The position numbers and the translations under genes were made by a program. A DNA stretch of 64,000 nt from Polynucleobacter sp. AM-7D1 (lineage in GTDB: Bacteria > Pseudomonadota > Gammaproteobacteria > Burkholderiales > Burkholderiaceae), in contig NZ_CP061319.1 in assembly GCF_018688455.1 (NCBI RefSeq), positions 1,736,001 to 1,800,000 of the forward strand, written 5' to 3'. The notes beneath the pieces were generated by a model. That model had not been told where the DNA came from. It ran no database searches and was given only the letters and a program-made list of their open reading frames with translations. This document shows, piece by piece, positions 18,466-28,937 of this stretch (the first letter of the stretch is position 1; every line of letters begins with the position of its first letter).

Positions 18466-19524
18466 TTAAGCCAAAGTCCAAGCGATGGTCTCACCAGCAC
18501 GCAGCGGCACAATCGTGGCATCACCCAAAGGAAGTTCTGCTGGAATGCTTTGTGCCTGTTTCACCAAAGTCATTTTCTTGGTATTACGGGGCAGTGAATA
18601 AAAGTCTGGTCCGTAAAAACTAGCGAAACCTTCAAGCTTATCCAACTTGTCAACACTCTCAAATGCCTCAGCATATAAACCTAAGGCATTGAAAGCGCTG
18701 TAACAACCAGCACAACCACAAGCAGCCTCTTTAGCACCCTTGGCATGTGGCGCACTATCGGTGCCCAAGAAAAATCTCGGACTGCCACTCGTTGCCGCCT
18801 CTAGTAAAGCAACGCGATGCTCTTCACGCTTCAGTACTGGCAAACAATAATTGTGTGGACGAATGCCGCCAGCAAAAATCGCATTGCGATTCATGAGTAA
18901 ATGTTGTGGAGTAATGGTTGCGGCTAGTGTATTTTTTCCAGCAGTTTGTGCATCACGCACATAGTGTGCAGCTTGCTTAGTAGTGATATGTTCAAACACA
19001 ATCTTCAGCTCAGGAAAATCTTTACGCAAAGGCTCGAGCACTTGATCAATAAATACTGCCTCACGATCAAAGATATCAATATGCGCACTAGTGACCTCAC
19101 CATGCACTAACAAGGGCATACCGACAGACTGCATTGCCTCAAGCGCAGCATAACAACGCTTGATATCGCTGACCCCTGCATCACTATTGGTTGTTGCGCC
19201 AGCTGGGTAAAGTTTAAATCCAACAATGCCAGCCTCTTTTGCCTTGCGCACCTCATCAGCTGATGTGTTGTCAGTGAGATATAAAGTCATTAAGGGAGTA
19301 AAACTAGTCACACCCAATGATTGAAGACTTGCTTCAATCCGAGCGCGATAGGCGTTTGCCAAATCGACTGTCGTCACAGGTGGCTTCAAGTTCGGCATGA
19401 TAATAGCGCGGGCAAATTGGCGCACAGTATCTGCCAATACATCTTTCATGACTTCACCATCACGAATATGTAAGTGCCAGTCGTCCGGCTGAATCAGTTG
19501 AATCTGTAATGGGCTAATGGTCAT
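18466..19524 (-). CDS. pyrC: Dihydroorotase (PyrC type)
   Basis: This 352-residue amidohydrolase cyclises carbamoyl-aspartate in pyrimidine synthesis. Zinc-site motifs are present: [10 protein letters not shown] (about 14-23), the carbamylated-Lys segment [14 protein letters not shown] near 102, LLVHGEV near 139, FEHITTK near 176 and LGTDSAPH near 253. It matches the short class II form typified by E. coli PyrC (348). Its ATG is only 2 bp after the stop of the upstream kinase gene, so the two are probably co-translated. Confidence 0.96.
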   Translation of the reverse strand: MTISPLQIQLIQPDDWHLHIRDGEVMKDVLADTVRQFARAIIMPNLKPPVTTVDLANAYRARIEASLQSLGVTSFTPLMTLYLTDNTSADEVRKAKEAGIVGFKLYPAGATTNSDAGVSDIKRCYAALEAMQSVGMPLLVHGEVTSAHIDIFDREAVFIDQVLEPLRKDFPELKIVFEHITTKQAAHYVRDAQTAGKNTLAATITPQHLLMNRNAIFAGGIRPHNYCLPVLKREEHRVALLEAATSGSPRFFLGTDSAPHAKGAKEAACGCAGCYSAFNALGLYAEAFESVDKLDKLEGFASFYGPDFYSLPRNTKKMTLVKQAQSIPAELPLGDATIVPLRAGETIAWTLA

Positions 19525-19526
19525 AA

Positions 19527-20849
19527 TTAAGTATCAAGCAAGATGATGCGGAAATCATTTACATTCGTCAGTGTAGGGCCAGTTTCCACCAATGCATCTA
19601 ATTGTGCAAAAAAATCGTAGCAATTGTGCTGAGTTAAATACTGCTCAGGAATGAGACCTTCCTTCCTTGCAGCCAAGCGAGTCTCGGGAGTAAACCACGC
19701 ACCGGCATTCTTCTCACTCCCATCAATCCCATCAGTATCGGCCGCCAATGCCGCCAATTTAGGAAACTCCTGAGAGGCGGCAAACAGTGAGAGTAAATAT
19801 TCGCTGCAGCGCCCACCACGACCTTTTATTCCATTGGGAATAGTGACGGTGCACTCACCACCTGAAATGAGGGCAATGGGTTTACCAGTCTTAGCTGACA
19901 AATGTTGACGCACCAAAGTCGCTTGCTCAACACCAACATCCCTAGCCTCACCAGTAACGGTATCACCCAAGATCACCGGCTCATAGCCTTGTGTACGGAC
20001 GTAATCTGCTGCAGCCTCAAGACTCTTATACGCAGTAGCAATCACATGATTGTTTACTAGAGCGCCCTTTAGATCAGCTTCTTTTAAAGTCTCAGGAACT
20101 TCACCAGCAAGACCACGCTTTAAGTGGGATAAAACAGATGCTGGAATAGTATCGGCACTGAGCTCATGCTTATCCAGAATATCCAAGGCATCTTGATAGG
20201 TTGAGTAATCAGGAGCACAAGGGCCACTGGCAATATCCGCGGGTGTATCTCCTGTGACGTCAGAGATCAGCAAAGCCTCAACTCGGGCACCCCGTGCTAT
20301 CGCCAGTCTTGCTAAATTACCGCCCTGAATCGCTGACAAGTGCTTACGAACAATATTCATCTCTTCGATCGGTGCACCAGAACGCAAGAGTGCCTCGGTT
20401 GTCTTACGCATATCGTCAATACTGATCCCAGCTTGGGGTAAGGTGAGCAAGCTTGAGCCACCACCAGAAATCAAGGCAATCAAAATATCACCAGCCTGTA
20501 GCTCAGCAACCAAGCGATAGATTTCTTTAGCACCATCCATACCAGCCTGATCAGGCACGGGGTGACCCGCTTCAATAATTTGAATGTGGCTCGTTGGAGA
20601 GTGGTGCCCGTATCGGGTTAATACAACACCTTCAAGAATTGCATCAGACCAATGACTCTTGGCATGAGACTCTAGAGCTGTTGCCATAGAGGCACTGGCC
20701 TTACCAGCCCCCACCACCAAACACCTTCCCTTAGGCTCTGAACCTGGGGCAAAGATCTTGCTGAGATACTCTGGCACGATTTTCTTAGGGTCAGCAACCT
20801 CTAAAGCTGCCGCAAAAGCATTTTTGAGAATAGTTTCTTGCTGGCTCAT
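19527..20849 (-). CDS. Glycerate 2-kinase, MOFRL family (GckA/TtuD-like)
   Basis: This 440-residue protein has the DUF4147 N-terminal domain ([12 protein letters not shown] near 45, [14 protein letters not shown] near 127) and the C-terminal MOFRL domain ([11 protein letters not shown] near 383). This family phosphorylates D-glycerate to 2-phosphoglycerate and was formerly labelled hydroxypyruvate reductase. It links glyoxylate or serine metabolism to glycolysis in the cytoplasm. The gene sits between the ABC exporter (9 bp upstream) and pyrC (2 bp downstream), with no sign that these share a pathway. Confidence 0.87.
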   Translation of the reverse strand: MSQQETILKNAFAAALEVADPKKIVPEYLSKIFAPGSEPKGRCLVVGAGKASASMATALESHAKSHWSDAILEGVVLTRYGHHSPTSHIQIIEAGHPVPDQAGMDGAKEIYRLVAELQAGDILIALISGGGSSLLTLPQAGISIDDMRKTTEALLRSGAPIEEMNIVRKHLSAIQGGNLARLAIARGARVEALLISDVTGDTPADIASGPCAPDYSTYQDALDILDKHELSADTIPASVLSHLKRGLAGEVPETLKEADLKGALVNNHVIATAYKSLEAAADYVRTQGYEPVILGDTVTGEARDVGVEQATLVRQHLSAKTGKPIALISGGECTVTIPNGIKGRGGRCSEYLLSLFAASQEFPKLAALAADTDGIDGSEKNAGAWFTPETRLAARKEGLIPEQYLTQHNCYDFFAQLDALVETGPTLTNVNDFRIILLDT

Positions 20850-20858
20850 ACGGATATT

Positions 20859-22685
20859 CTAATCAAGAGTACTTCGCTCTTGCATTTGCCACATCTCAGC
20901 ATATCGGCCATTAGCAGCCAAGAGTTCAATATGGGTTCCGCGCTCCACAATTTGGCCATGATCCATGACCAAAATTTGATCGGCATGAACAATGGTCGAG
21001 AGCCTGTGTGCGACGATCAAAGTTGTACGGTTTTTAGCGAGACTAAGCAATTCTTCCTGAAAGGCTCGCTCCGTTTTGGAATCTAGCGCCGATGTTGCCT
21101 CATCAAAAATGAGCATCGCTGGTTTTTTGAGTAGGGTGCGCGCAATCGCAACACGCTGCTTCTCGCCACCTGACAGCTTTAAGCCACGCTCACCTACTTG
21201 GGTGTCATAGCCATCTGGTAGATGTTGGATAAAGCGATCTATCTGTGCAGCTCTAGCAGCCTCGTGCACTTCTTCAATGGAGGCATTGGGATTGCCATAG
21301 GCGATGTTGTAGCCAATCGTGTCGTTGAATAGAACTGTATCTTGCGGAACGATACCAATCGCCTTGCGCAAGCTCAATTGAGTGACATCAACAATATTTT
21401 GATCATCGATCAGGATCTTGCCAGATTGAACATCATAAAAACGAAATAGCAAACGTGCCAAGGTACTCTTACCCGCACCACTCTGTCCCACGACGGCAGT
21501 AATTGTTCCTGCAGAAATATTAAAACTCACGTCTTTCAGAATTTCACGCTTGGCATCGTAATGAAACGAAACATTTTCAAAGCGAATATCGGGTCCACGG
21601 CTTTGATTCGTAATTTGTAAAGGTTTCGCATTAGGCGCATCAGCAATCTCTTTCTCGGTGTTAAGGAGTGAGAACATGCGATCCATATCTGTGAGAGCCT
21701 GCTTGATCTCACGATAAATCACTCCTAAGAAATTCAATGGAATGTATAACTGAATCATCAGGGTGTTTACCAAGACTAAATCACCTAAGGTCATAGACCC
21801 GTCAATCACGCCCAAGGTAGCACGCCACAAGATCATGACTAGGCCAACTGCAATAATCGTCTGCTGACCAAAATTCAGGAGTGCTAAAGATTTCTGGGAC
21901 TTCACTGCAGCTGCTTGATAACGCACTAAATTTTGATCGTAGCGACTCGCTTCAAAAGCCTCATTACCAAAATACTTGACGGTCTCAAAATTGAGGAGAG
22001 AATCAATCGCCTTCTGATTAGCCTTGGAATCCATGTCATTCATGGTGCGACGGAAATGTGTCCGCCATTCAGTCACGACAACTGTAAAGCCGATATAGAG
22101 AACTAAAGCAACCAGCGTAATGGCAGCAAACCAAATATCGTAGGCATAAGCAAAGTAACCAAGCACTAAACAAAACTCAATTAAAGTTGGCAGGATGCTA
22201 TATAGGGAATAAGAAATCAGAGACTGGATGCCACGAGTACCACGCTCAATATCTCGACTCACCCCGCCAGTCTGACGAGCCAAATGAAAGCTCAGGGCCA
22301 AAGAATGCAAATGCTCAAAAACTTGTAGCGCTACTTTACGCACCGCATTTTGGGTAACGCGTGCAAAGAGAGACTCACGCAACTCAGTAAACAAAGAGGC
22401 GGAGATTCTTAAAAGGCCATAGGCCAATATCAATCCGGCCGGGACTACCAACAATGCTTGCGGAGAATCTGCCTTGATATTGAGAGCATCAATCAATTGC
22501 TTCATCAAAATCGGAATACCAAGGTTGGCAACCTTGGCCGCTACCAAACAGGTCAGCGCAATGGCAACCCTAAATTTGTATTCCAACAAATAAGGGAGTA
22601 AATCTCGAATGACTTTCCAGTCACTCCCCTGTGATAGTTTTGAATCGCCTGCTGAATGATGATGCCCTGATGAATGTCTCATCAC
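20859..22685 (-). CDS. Atm1/HMT1-type ABC exporter, fused membrane and ATPase domains
   Basis: This 608-residue half-transporter has six membrane segments in about residues 40-335 and a C-terminal ATPase. Walker A GQSGAGKSTLARLL lies near 397, the signature LSGGEKQRVAIA near 503 and Walker B MLIFDEATSALD near 525. The sequence resembles Atm1-like exporters, which move glutathione conjugates or sulfur-containing species in mitochondria and proteobacteria; heavy-metal tolerance is another reported role. A His-rich start (HSSGHHHSAG) may bind metal. It is expected to be a homodimer in the inner membrane. The exact substrate cannot be inferred from the neighbours. Confidence 0.85.
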   Translation of the reverse strand: MMRHSSGHHHSAGDSKLSQGSDWKVIRDLLPYLLEYKFRVAIALTCLVAAKVANLGIPILMKQLIDALNIKADSPQALLVVPAGLILAYGLLRISASLFTELRESLFARVTQNAVRKVALQVFEHLHSLALSFHLARQTGGVSRDIERGTRGIQSLISYSLYSILPTLIEFCLVLGYFAYAYDIWFAAITLVALVLYIGFTVVVTEWRTHFRRTMNDMDSKANQKAIDSLLNFETVKYFGNEAFEASRYDQNLVRYQAAAVKSQKSLALLNFGQQTIIAVGLVMILWRATLGVIDGSMTLGDLVLVNTLMIQLYIPLNFLGVIYREIKQALTDMDRMFSLLNTEKEIADAPNAKPLQITNQSRGPDIRFENVSFHYDAKREILKDVSFNISAGTITAVVGQSGAGKSTLARLLFRFYDVQSGKILIDDQNIVDVTQLSLRKAIGIVPQDTVLFNDTIGYNIAYGNPNASIEEVHEAARAAQIDRFIQHLPDGYDTQVGERGLKLSGGEKQRVAIARTLLKKPAMLIFDEATSALDSKTERAFQEELLSLAKNRTTLIVAHRLSTIVHADQILVMDHGQIVERGTHIELLAANGRYAEMWQMQERSTLD

Positions 22686-22706
22686 TCTATCTTAGTCACT
22701 TCTGCA

Positions 22707-23150
22707 CTAAGGTGCAGAGAACAATTGCAGAATGGCTGCACCATTGCTAGGAGAAAAACACTTTTTAGCAGCATCTGTAAATGGAAGCCACTGATAAGCG
22801 ACATGCTCCCGAGGAGCTAATTGGACTTGAGTATCGTTCGGCACCAGTAGTGAAAACCAATGCTCAGTATTTCTAGTGACATCAGGAGCATAGCGAAGAC
22901 GCCACTGCGGATAAATCTCGTACTCGATGTGATGCTGCATATCTCGTAAAGAGTCTGCTGGGAGAGATTGAACATCAATACCAGTTTCTTCAAGGACTTC
23001 GCGCGCAGCTGCGACACGAAGGTCTTCATCAGCGAAATCAACACTTCCGGTAACAGATTGCCAGAAGCCCGATTTATCGGCCCGCTCTATCAGCAAGACC
23101 TCCCCATTCGATTTGTAGATGACAACTAAAACCGAAATGGGGATTTTCAA
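22707..23150 (-). CDS. nudB: Dihydroneopterin triphosphate diphosphatase NudB
   Basis: This 147-residue Nudix hydrolase has strong likeness to E. coli NudB around FWQSVTGSV and RYAPDVTRNTEHWF. It removes pyrophosphate from dihydroneopterin triphosphate in folate synthesis. The Nudix box ends normally in REVLEETGI, but the spacing between the first Gly and Glu (GSVDFADE) is one residue longer than the canonical GX5E. It follows aspS by 22 bp, the same pairing seen in other proteobacteria, which supports the assignment. Confidence 0.87.
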   Translation of the reverse strand: MKIPISVLVVIYKSNGEVLLIERADKSGFWQSVTGSVDFADEDLRVAAAREVLEETGIDVQSLPADSLRDMQHHIEYEIYPQWRLRYAPDVTRNTEHWFSLLVPNDTQVQLAPREHVAYQWLPFTDAAKKCFSPSNGAAILQLFSAP

Positions 23151-23172
23151 GATACTTTAAATACTCTTTTGC

Positions 23173-24972
23173 TTAAGCAGCCGGAGCAGCCTGGCGCAAG
23201 CGAATGTGTAGCTCTTTCAACTGACGCTCATCTACTGGGCTAGGAGCTTGAGTCAATAAACACTGTGCACGCTGCGTTTTAGGGAAGGCAATCACATCAC
23301 GGATAGATTCAGCACCAGTCATCATGGTGACAATGCGATCCAAACCAAACGCAATACCGCCATGCGGAGGCGCGCCATATTGCAAGGCATCCAATAAGAA
23401 TCCAAATTTAGCCTGCGCTTCTTCAGCACCGATCTTCAATGCACGGAATACCTGGCTCTGAACTACCTCCTGGTGAATACGAACTGATCCGCCACCAATC
23501 TCGCTACCGTTGAGAACCATGTCATAGGCTTTAGCCAAGCACTTGCCAGGGTTGGATTCGAGATACTGCATGTGCTCATCTTTAGGGCTAGTAAATGGAT
23601 GATGACATGCAACCCAACGGGCGTTGTCTTCATCGTATTCAAACATTGGGAAATCCACTACCCACAATGGCTTCCAACCCTCGGTAGAGAGGCCATGCTC
23701 TTTACCCCAAGCAGAATGGCCAATCTTCAGGCGCAATCCACCGATGGCGTCATTCACCACTTTTTCTTTATCAGCGCCGAAGAAAATGATGTCGCCATCT
23801 TTAGCGCCAGTGCGCTTCAAGATGCCTTCAATGGCAGCATCGTGCAAGTTCTTCACGATGGGTGATTGCAAACCATTGCGACCTTCGGCAACAGAGTTCA
23901 CCTTGATCCAAGCTAAACCTTTGGCACCATAGATTGCTACAAATTGAGTGTAGTCATCAATTTCACTACGGCTAATTTCAGCACCACCAGGTACGCATAA
24001 ACCAACTACACGACCACCTTCTTGATTTGCAGCGCCAGAGAACACCTTGAAATCGACATCCTTCATTAAGTCAGTCAACTCAGTAAATTCAAAATTCACA
24101 CGTAAATCAGGCTTGTCAGAACCAAAGCGTGCCATACCTTCTGAATATGGCATTGTTGGGAATGGATTTGGCAACTCTACATTCATCGTGGTTTTGAAAA
24201 TATGGCGAATCATATTTTCAAATAAGTCACGAATTTCTAATTCATCCAAGAAGGCAGTTTCACAGTCGATCTGAGTAAATTCAGGTTGGCGATCAGCACG
24301 CAAATCTTCATCACGGAAACACTTCGTAATTTGGTAGTAGCGATCAAAGCCAGCCACCATCAATAACTGTTTGAACAACTGGGGAGACTGTGGCAGTGCA
24401 AAGAACTGGCCATCATGAACACGTGAAGGGACTAAATAGTCGCGCGCACCTTCAGGAGTGCTCTTCGTCAACATCGGCGTTTCAATATCAATGAAACCAG
24501 CAGCATCTAAGTAGCGACGACACTCCATAGCGACGTTGTAACGCAAACGTAAATTCTTTTGCATCTGTGGGCGACGCAAATCGAGTACGCGATGGGTTAA
24601 GCGAGTGGTCTCAGATAGATTCTCATCCTCTAATTGGAATGGAGGAGTGATAGATGCATTCAAAATCACCAAGCTATGGCAGAGCACTTCAATCTTGCCA
24701 CTCACTAAATCATTATTCTCAGTACCAGCTGGACGTGCACGAACCAAGCCTTTGATCTGAATACAAAACTCATTACGAACCTGCTCAGCTAAAGCGAACA
24801 TTTCCGGACGATCCGGATCGCACACCACCTGCACAAAACCCTGGTGATCACGTAGGTCAATAAAAATTACGCCACCGTGGTCACGGCGTCGATTTACCCA
24901 ACCAGACAGGGTAATTTCCTGACCAATGAGTGATTCAGTTACCTGACCGCAGGTATGGCTTCGCATCGACAT
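23173..24972 (-). CDS. aspS: Aspartyl-tRNA synthetase
   Basis: This 599-residue class IIb synthetase has an N-terminal OB-fold anticodon-binding domain (about 1-110, [20 protein letters not shown]), motif 2 around [20 protein letters not shown] near 218, a GAD insertion domain and motif 3 ([15 protein letters not shown] near 540). It is the long bacterial type. Many beta-proteobacteria use a non-discriminating form that also charges tRNA-Asn for GatCAB; sequence inspection alone cannot decide this. It lies 16 bp downstream of the DUF502 gene. Confidence 0.97.
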   Translation of the reverse strand: MSMRSHTCGQVTESLIGQEITLSGWVNRRRDHGGVIFIDLRDHQGFVQVVCDPDRPEMFALAEQVRNEFCIQIKGLVRARPAGTENNDLVSGKIEVLCHSLVILNASITPPFQLEDENLSETTRLTHRVLDLRRPQMQKNLRLRYNVAMECRRYLDAAGFIDIETPMLTKSTPEGARDYLVPSRVHDGQFFALPQSPQLFKQLLMVAGFDRYYQITKCFRDEDLRADRQPEFTQIDCETAFLDELEIRDLFENMIRHIFKTTMNVELPNPFPTMPYSEGMARFGSDKPDLRVNFEFTELTDLMKDVDFKVFSGAANQEGGRVVGLCVPGGAEISRSEIDDYTQFVAIYGAKGLAWIKVNSVAEGRNGLQSPIVKNLHDAAIEGILKRTGAKDGDIIFFGADKEKVVNDAIGGLRLKIGHSAWGKEHGLSTEGWKPLWVVDFPMFEYDEDNARWVACHHPFTSPKDEHMQYLESNPGKCLAKAYDMVLNGSEIGGGSVRIHQEVVQSQVFRALKIGAEEAQAKFGFLLDALQYGAPPHGGIAFGLDRIVTMMTGAESIRDVIAFPKTQRAQCLLTQAPSPVDERQLKELHIRLRQAAPAA

Positions 24973-24988
24973 AACAATTTCCTATAAA

Positions 24989-25642
24989 TCAAAGATGACG
25001 GTTTGGCCCAATCGCGGGCAAACCAGTTGAACTGGTAGGAGGAACAGACCCCATTGAAACAATGTGCTTGAGCGCCGCTTCGACACTCATCTCTAATTCA
25101 ATAGTGTTTGCACGAGGGACAATCATAAAAAATCCAGATGTCGGATTTGGTGTGGTTGGTAGGAATACGTTGACATAGTCCTCACCCAACTTCGCGGCTA
25201 CTTCTTTAGCTGGCATACCAGTCTGAAATGCAATCGCCCAAGAATCTGCATGGGGATAGCGAATTAATAATGCTTTGCTAAAAGCTTGGCCGCTACCAGA
25301 AAATAGTGTGGAGGAGACCTGCTGAACGCTGGAATAAATTGATCGCACAATAGGAATGCGATTCATGAACTGGTGCCATATCTTTAGCCACCATTGCCCT
25401 GCAAAACTAATTGCAAGCAATCCAGTAAGCATGATGACTGCAACAACGATCAGAATGCCGACACCCGGCAACTCACGGAAATGCCTTAAATCCCCAGCAA
25501 ACTGATTGGGGAAAATGGTGATGAGGGCTTGCATAACAGAGCCAAAAACACCGTCGAGCAGGCCCAAACCCCATGCAATCACCCAAATGGTGACTGACAT
25601 TGGTGCCCACACCAGAATGCCTGCGATGAAGTATTTTTTCAT
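24989..25642 (-). CDS. DUF502 family membrane protein
   Basis: This 217-residue protein has two hydrophobic segments, at residues 3-27 and about 60-90, then a soluble domain with the family motifs VRSIYSSVQQVSSTL near 97 and VFLPTTPNPTSGF near 162. The biochemical function of DUF502 is unknown. Its position between ubiB and aspS is conserved in Burkholderiales. It starts 64 bp after ubiB on the same strand. No catalytic residues can be assigned. Confidence 0.85.
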   Translation of the reverse strand: MKKYFIAGILVWAPMSVTIWVIAWGLGLLDGVFGSVMQALITIFPNQFAGDLRHFRELPGVGILIVVAVIMLTGLLAISFAGQWWLKIWHQFMNRIPIVRSIYSSVQQVSSTLFSGSGQAFSKALLIRYPHADSWAIAFQTGMPAKEVAAKLGEDYVNVFLPTTPNPTSGFFMIVPRANTIELEMSVEAALKHIVSMGSVPPTSSTGLPAIGPNRHL

Positions 25643-25706
25643 TTGCCTATGCTTGAACTTTGCCTAACCTGACATTTTAGCGGTTTAAGCGCCGGCAGGC
25701 GACAGA

Positions 25707-27293
25707 CTAGTAAAGACCAAGGCCGATTATCAGAATCCCAGCCAAAAAACCGCCGGCAAATAGCAAAGCCCCTGCCAAGAGGCGATGAGTACGCCTTTCC
25801 TGCAATAAAAGGCCTTTTAAGACCTCCAATTCAGCATTTGACTCTCTTCGAGGGATACGCGCCTGCGCCAAACTCTCGGCAATCAAACGCGGCAGGGTCG
25901 GCAAAATTTGCGCCCAACTTGGCGCCTCAGCCTTAATGCCATCAACTAAAGCCCGCCAACCAAGCTGCTGACTGACCCATTTTTCCAAAATTGGCTTTGC
26001 AGTCTTCCAGAGATCCAAGTCTGGGTCAAGCTGACGCGCAAGACCTTCCACGTTCAACAAGGTCTTCTGAAGCAAAGTGAGTTGCGGCTGAATTTCCACC
26101 TTAAACCGTCGGGAAGTTTGGAATAAGCGCATCAGTACGATCCCTAAAGAAATTTCTTTCAGTGGGCGATCAAAGTAAGGCTCACAAACGGAACGCACCG
26201 CTCCCTCAAGTTCTTCAACACGTGTGTTTGCCGGAACCCAACCAGACTCGATATGCAATTCAGCAACGCGACGGTAATCGCGATTAAAGAAGGCGAGGAA
26301 ATTTAATGCCAAATAACTCTTATCAGACTGGCTCAGCGCGCCAACAATACCGAAATCCAAAGAAATAAATCTACCAAATGTTTCTGGCTCAAGACTGATC
26401 ATGATGTTGCCAGGATGCATGTCCGCATGAAAGAAGCCATGCTCGAATACTTGGGTGAAAAATATTTCTACGCCATCGGCTGCAAGCTTTTTGAAGTCAA
26501 CGCCAGCAGCACGTAAATCTGCTGTTCGTCCAATCGAGATGCCATCCATCTTCTCCATCACAATGACATTCGTATGACATAAATCCCAATACATCTCTGG
26601 AATCATCAGCTTCTTTGAATCGACAAAGTAGCGACGCAACTGACTTGCGTTTGCTGCTTCACGCATCAGATCTAATTCATCATGCAAGTGCGTATCAAAC
26701 TCAGCAACATTTTCACGAGGCTTTAATCGACGCCCATCCTCGGAGAGTCTCTCAATTATTTTTGCTAAGTCATAAAGCAAAGCAAGATCGCCATCAATGA
26801 TTGGCAAAATGCCAGGGCGCAAAACTTTAATTGCAACTGCGCGGCCCTCCCACTCTGGATGCTTCTCGGTTCCACGTAATAAGCCAAAGTGCACTTGGGC
26901 TACAGAGGCACTAGCCACGGGAGTTGCATCAAAACTAATAAATACTTCCTCGATGGATTGTCCAAGCGCTTGTTCAATGAGGCGGCAAGATTCTTCATTA
27001 GAAAATGGCGGGACTTGATCCTGTAATTTCGCCAACTCGTTGGCAATGTCTTCAGGCAATAAATCGCGACGCGTAGAAAGTACTTGCCCAAATTTCACGA
27101 AGATTGGACCCAATGCCTCTAGGGTCAAACGAATCCGCTCACCTCTAGGTAAAGATTGGCCTGGAGAGGTCCAACAAATGACAGTCAATATGCCACGACG
27201 AATACCAGGCTTCAGAATATCGCGCAGCAATGGCAACATGCCATAGCGCCATGCAGTAAAGAAAATAAAGGAAAGGCGGGCTAGACGACGCAC
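25707..27293 (-). CDS. ubiB: Ubiquinone biosynthesis regulatory kinase-like protein UbiB
   Basis: This 528-residue member of the ABC1/ADCK/UbiB atypical kinase family has the KxGQ element in [16 protein letters not shown] (about 68-83), a substituted ATP-binding region near 155 (AIKVLRPG), the [11 protein letters not shown] catalytic-loop equivalent near 290 and DFGIVG near 312. Two C-terminal hydrophobic segments anchor it in the inner membrane. UbiB is needed for ubiquinone synthesis, probably by extracting precursors from the membrane. It directly follows ubiJ, in line with the Ubi complex. Confidence 0.95.
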   Translation of the reverse strand: MRRLARLSFIFFTAWRYGMLPLLRDILKPGIRRGILTVICWTSPGQSLPRGERIRLTLEALGPIFVKFGQVLSTRRDLLPEDIANELAKLQDQVPPFSNEESCRLIEQALGQSIEEVFISFDATPVASASVAQVHFGLLRGTEKHPEWEGRAVAIKVLRPGILPIIDGDLALLYDLAKIIERLSEDGRRLKPRENVAEFDTHLHDELDLMREAANASQLRRYFVDSKKLMIPEMYWDLCHTNVIVMEKMDGISIGRTADLRAAGVDFKKLAADGVEIFFTQVFEHGFFHADMHPGNIMISLEPETFGRFISLDFGIVGALSQSDKSYLALNFLAFFNRDYRRVAELHIESGWVPANTRVEELEGAVRSVCEPYFDRPLKEISLGIVLMRLFQTSRRFKVEIQPQLTLLQKTLLNVEGLARQLDPDLDLWKTAKPILEKWVSQQLGWRALVDGIKAEAPSWAQILPTLPRLIAESLAQARIPRRESNAELEVLKGLLLQERRTHRLLAGALLFAGGFLAGILIIGLGLY

Positions 27294-27299
27294 AATGAA

Positions 27300-27917
27300 T
27301 TAACCTTTTCGCTCTAAAATTTGGATGCGCTTTTCTATACGATCAACTGCATCACGCAAAGCGTTTAATTCATCTTTATGAATCATAAAATCTCGTTTAT
27401 TCAAAAGTACTCTTCTTTCCTCGCTGACATACTCAATGACATTCTCAAGTAAGTCAGTCGCTGCAGCTTTCCCAGCAGAAACGAATTTCTTACCTTGGCG
27501 TACGGCAAAATTAGCAGGCGCATCCCCGATGAAGCGCGCCAGATCTTCTTCATACTCCCACCGAATTTGTCCTGCCAAGCGACCTAATAATTGCGCTAGG
27601 TCAGCATCGCCAGTGATCTTGACGGACTTCATAGCCTGCTCTCGTAAATTACCTGAACCTCCAGCTAAAACGCTCAGCACTTCAGAAGAGACTTCCAGCT
27701 CAAGAGATGGAGCATCAATATTGCTCACAGCAACCAAAGAGCCCTCAGGCGCTATCTCAAAACACAAGTTGCCGATTGGCAAACCCAGCAAAATTACTTT
27801 GCCAGCATGTCGAGCCAACTCTGCCATAGCCCATGGCTCGGCTTTAAGCACGTGATTAATGCCTTGAGAGGCAGCAGAAGCGGCAATGTGATGGGTAGCA
27901 GAAGAAGCGGTAGTCAT
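27300..27917 (-). CDS. ubiJ: Ubiquinone biosynthesis accessory factor UbiJ (SCP2 domain)
   Basis: This 205-residue protein has an N-terminal SCP2-like lipid-binding domain (about 15-115) and a C-terminal amphipathic coiled coil (LNALRDAVDRIEKRIQILE). UbiJ binds the hydrophobic tail of ubiquinone intermediates in the Ubi metabolon. I choose the ATG at 27917; a longer reading from 27938 would start inside a transcription terminator. Only six bases (ACGCTT) separate the T-run of that terminator from the ATG, and no Shine-Dalgarno is visible. It is followed by ubiB after 6 bp. Confidence 0.85.
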   Translation of the reverse strand: MTTASSATHHIAASAASQGINHVLKAEPWAMAELARHAGKVILLGLPIGNLCFEIAPEGSLVAVSNIDAPSLELEVSSEVLSVLAGGSGNLREQAMKSVKITGDADLAQLLGRLAGQIRWEYEEDLARFIGDAPANFAVRQGKKFVSAGKAAATDLLENVIEYVSEERRVLLNKRDFMIHKDELNALRDAVDRIEKRIQILERKG

Positions 27918-27923
27918 AAGCGT

Positions 27924-27945
27924 AAAAAACCCGCACAAGTGCGGG
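27924..27945 (-). terminator. Intrinsic terminator after the Tim44-like gene
   Basis: On the minus strand CCCGCA and TGCGGG pair around a CTTG loop, followed by six T residues. It lies 25 bp after the Tim44-like stop and immediately before the ubiJ start codon. Confidence 0.8.
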
Positions 27946-27969
27946 CTTTCAAGGGAAAGTACCTCAAGC

Positions 27970-28881
27970 TTAAACTAACTGAGAAATACCCGCTAGTACC
28001 CAGCCTCCAGGACCGCTTACAGGCTTACTTAAGTTCCAGATTTCAGAAAAATTATTTGCTTGTGCGCCTGCTTGTTCACGAATCATGCCCGTGAACTGAA
28101 CGCTACAGTAATAAGTATTGTCTGCCGTTTCAATTCCCAATAACTGTGCATTGAGGGTAACTACATCAGTTTGGTTAGCACTATCGGCACGACCTGATAG
28201 GTCTTGCTCAATCGTTGCAAACATTTCAGGTGTGGTGTACTCACGCAAAGCAGCTAAATCACCCTGATCCCATGCTTTTTGCAGGGTGGAGAAATATTGC
28301 TTTGCGTTATCGAGAAATGCATATTCATCAAAACCGGGTGGCAAGGTGGATTGGAATGGCGCTGGTTCACTAGCAATACCGCCAAATGCATTTGCAGCCG
28401 GTGTAAAAGCAGGCTCCTGCCTAGGTGCCTGATCCATATTGGCACGCTGCATTCCCTGGGAAGCCACTTGAGGACCTTTATTAGCACCAGATAAAGCAGG
28501 CATCATTCTTCTCATTACAAACATGATGGCAAAACCTGCTAGGGCAGCAATCAATAATCCAGTAATCAATGAAGCGGCGCCCTCACCCAAACCAAAATGA
28601 GATAAGAGGTAACCGATACCAAGTCCCGCAGCAAGTCCGCCGAGAATTCCACCCATACCGCCAAAGCGACTAGGTGCTGGTGCCTTAGGAGCCGTGGCCG
28701 CTGTAGCTGGCTGAGCTTGTTGAGCCGGTTTTTGTGCAGGAGCAGCTTGTTTTTGCATTGGTGTACTTGGTGCCTTACCAACACTTCTACCGCCACCCAA
28801 ACGAGCGGCATCAGCATGACCAACGGTAGCAAAAATTAAGCTGACACTTAATAGAGTTGCCTTGAAAAAATGCTTATTCAT
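27970..28881 (-). CDS. Tim44-domain membrane protein
   Basis: This 303-residue protein begins with a signal-like segment ending near HADA-A (about residue 25), then a Pro/Ala/Gln/Lys-rich low-complexity linker (about 35-70). Next comes a Gly-rich hydrophobic stretch with probable membrane helices (about 75-128) and a C-terminal Tim44-like domain (about 185-303). Bacterial Tim44-domain proteins (TimA-like) are of uncertain function; they resemble the mitochondrial import motor subunit only in this domain. The position between ubiE and ubiJ is conserved in Burkholderiales, but a link to ubiquinone synthesis is not established. Confidence 0.83.
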   Translation of the reverse strand: MNKHFFKATLLSVSLIFATVGHADAARLGGGRSVGKAPSTPMQKQAAPAQKPAQQAQPATAATAPKAPAPSRFGGMGGILGGLAAGLGIGYLLSHFGLGEGAASLITGLLIAALAGFAIMFVMRRMMPALSGANKGPQVASQGMQRANMDQAPRQEPAFTPAANAFGGIASEPAPFQSTLPPGFDEYAFLDNAKQYFSTLQKAWDQGDLAALREYTTPEMFATIEQDLSGRADSANQTDVVTLNAQLLGIETADNTYYCSVQFTGMIREQAGAQANNFSEIWNLSKPVSGPGGWVLAGISQLV

Positions 28882-28937
28882 CTTTTAATCTCCTATGAAA
28901 CTACTTTAATTCTGGACTGCTAAAAACTACAAATTCA

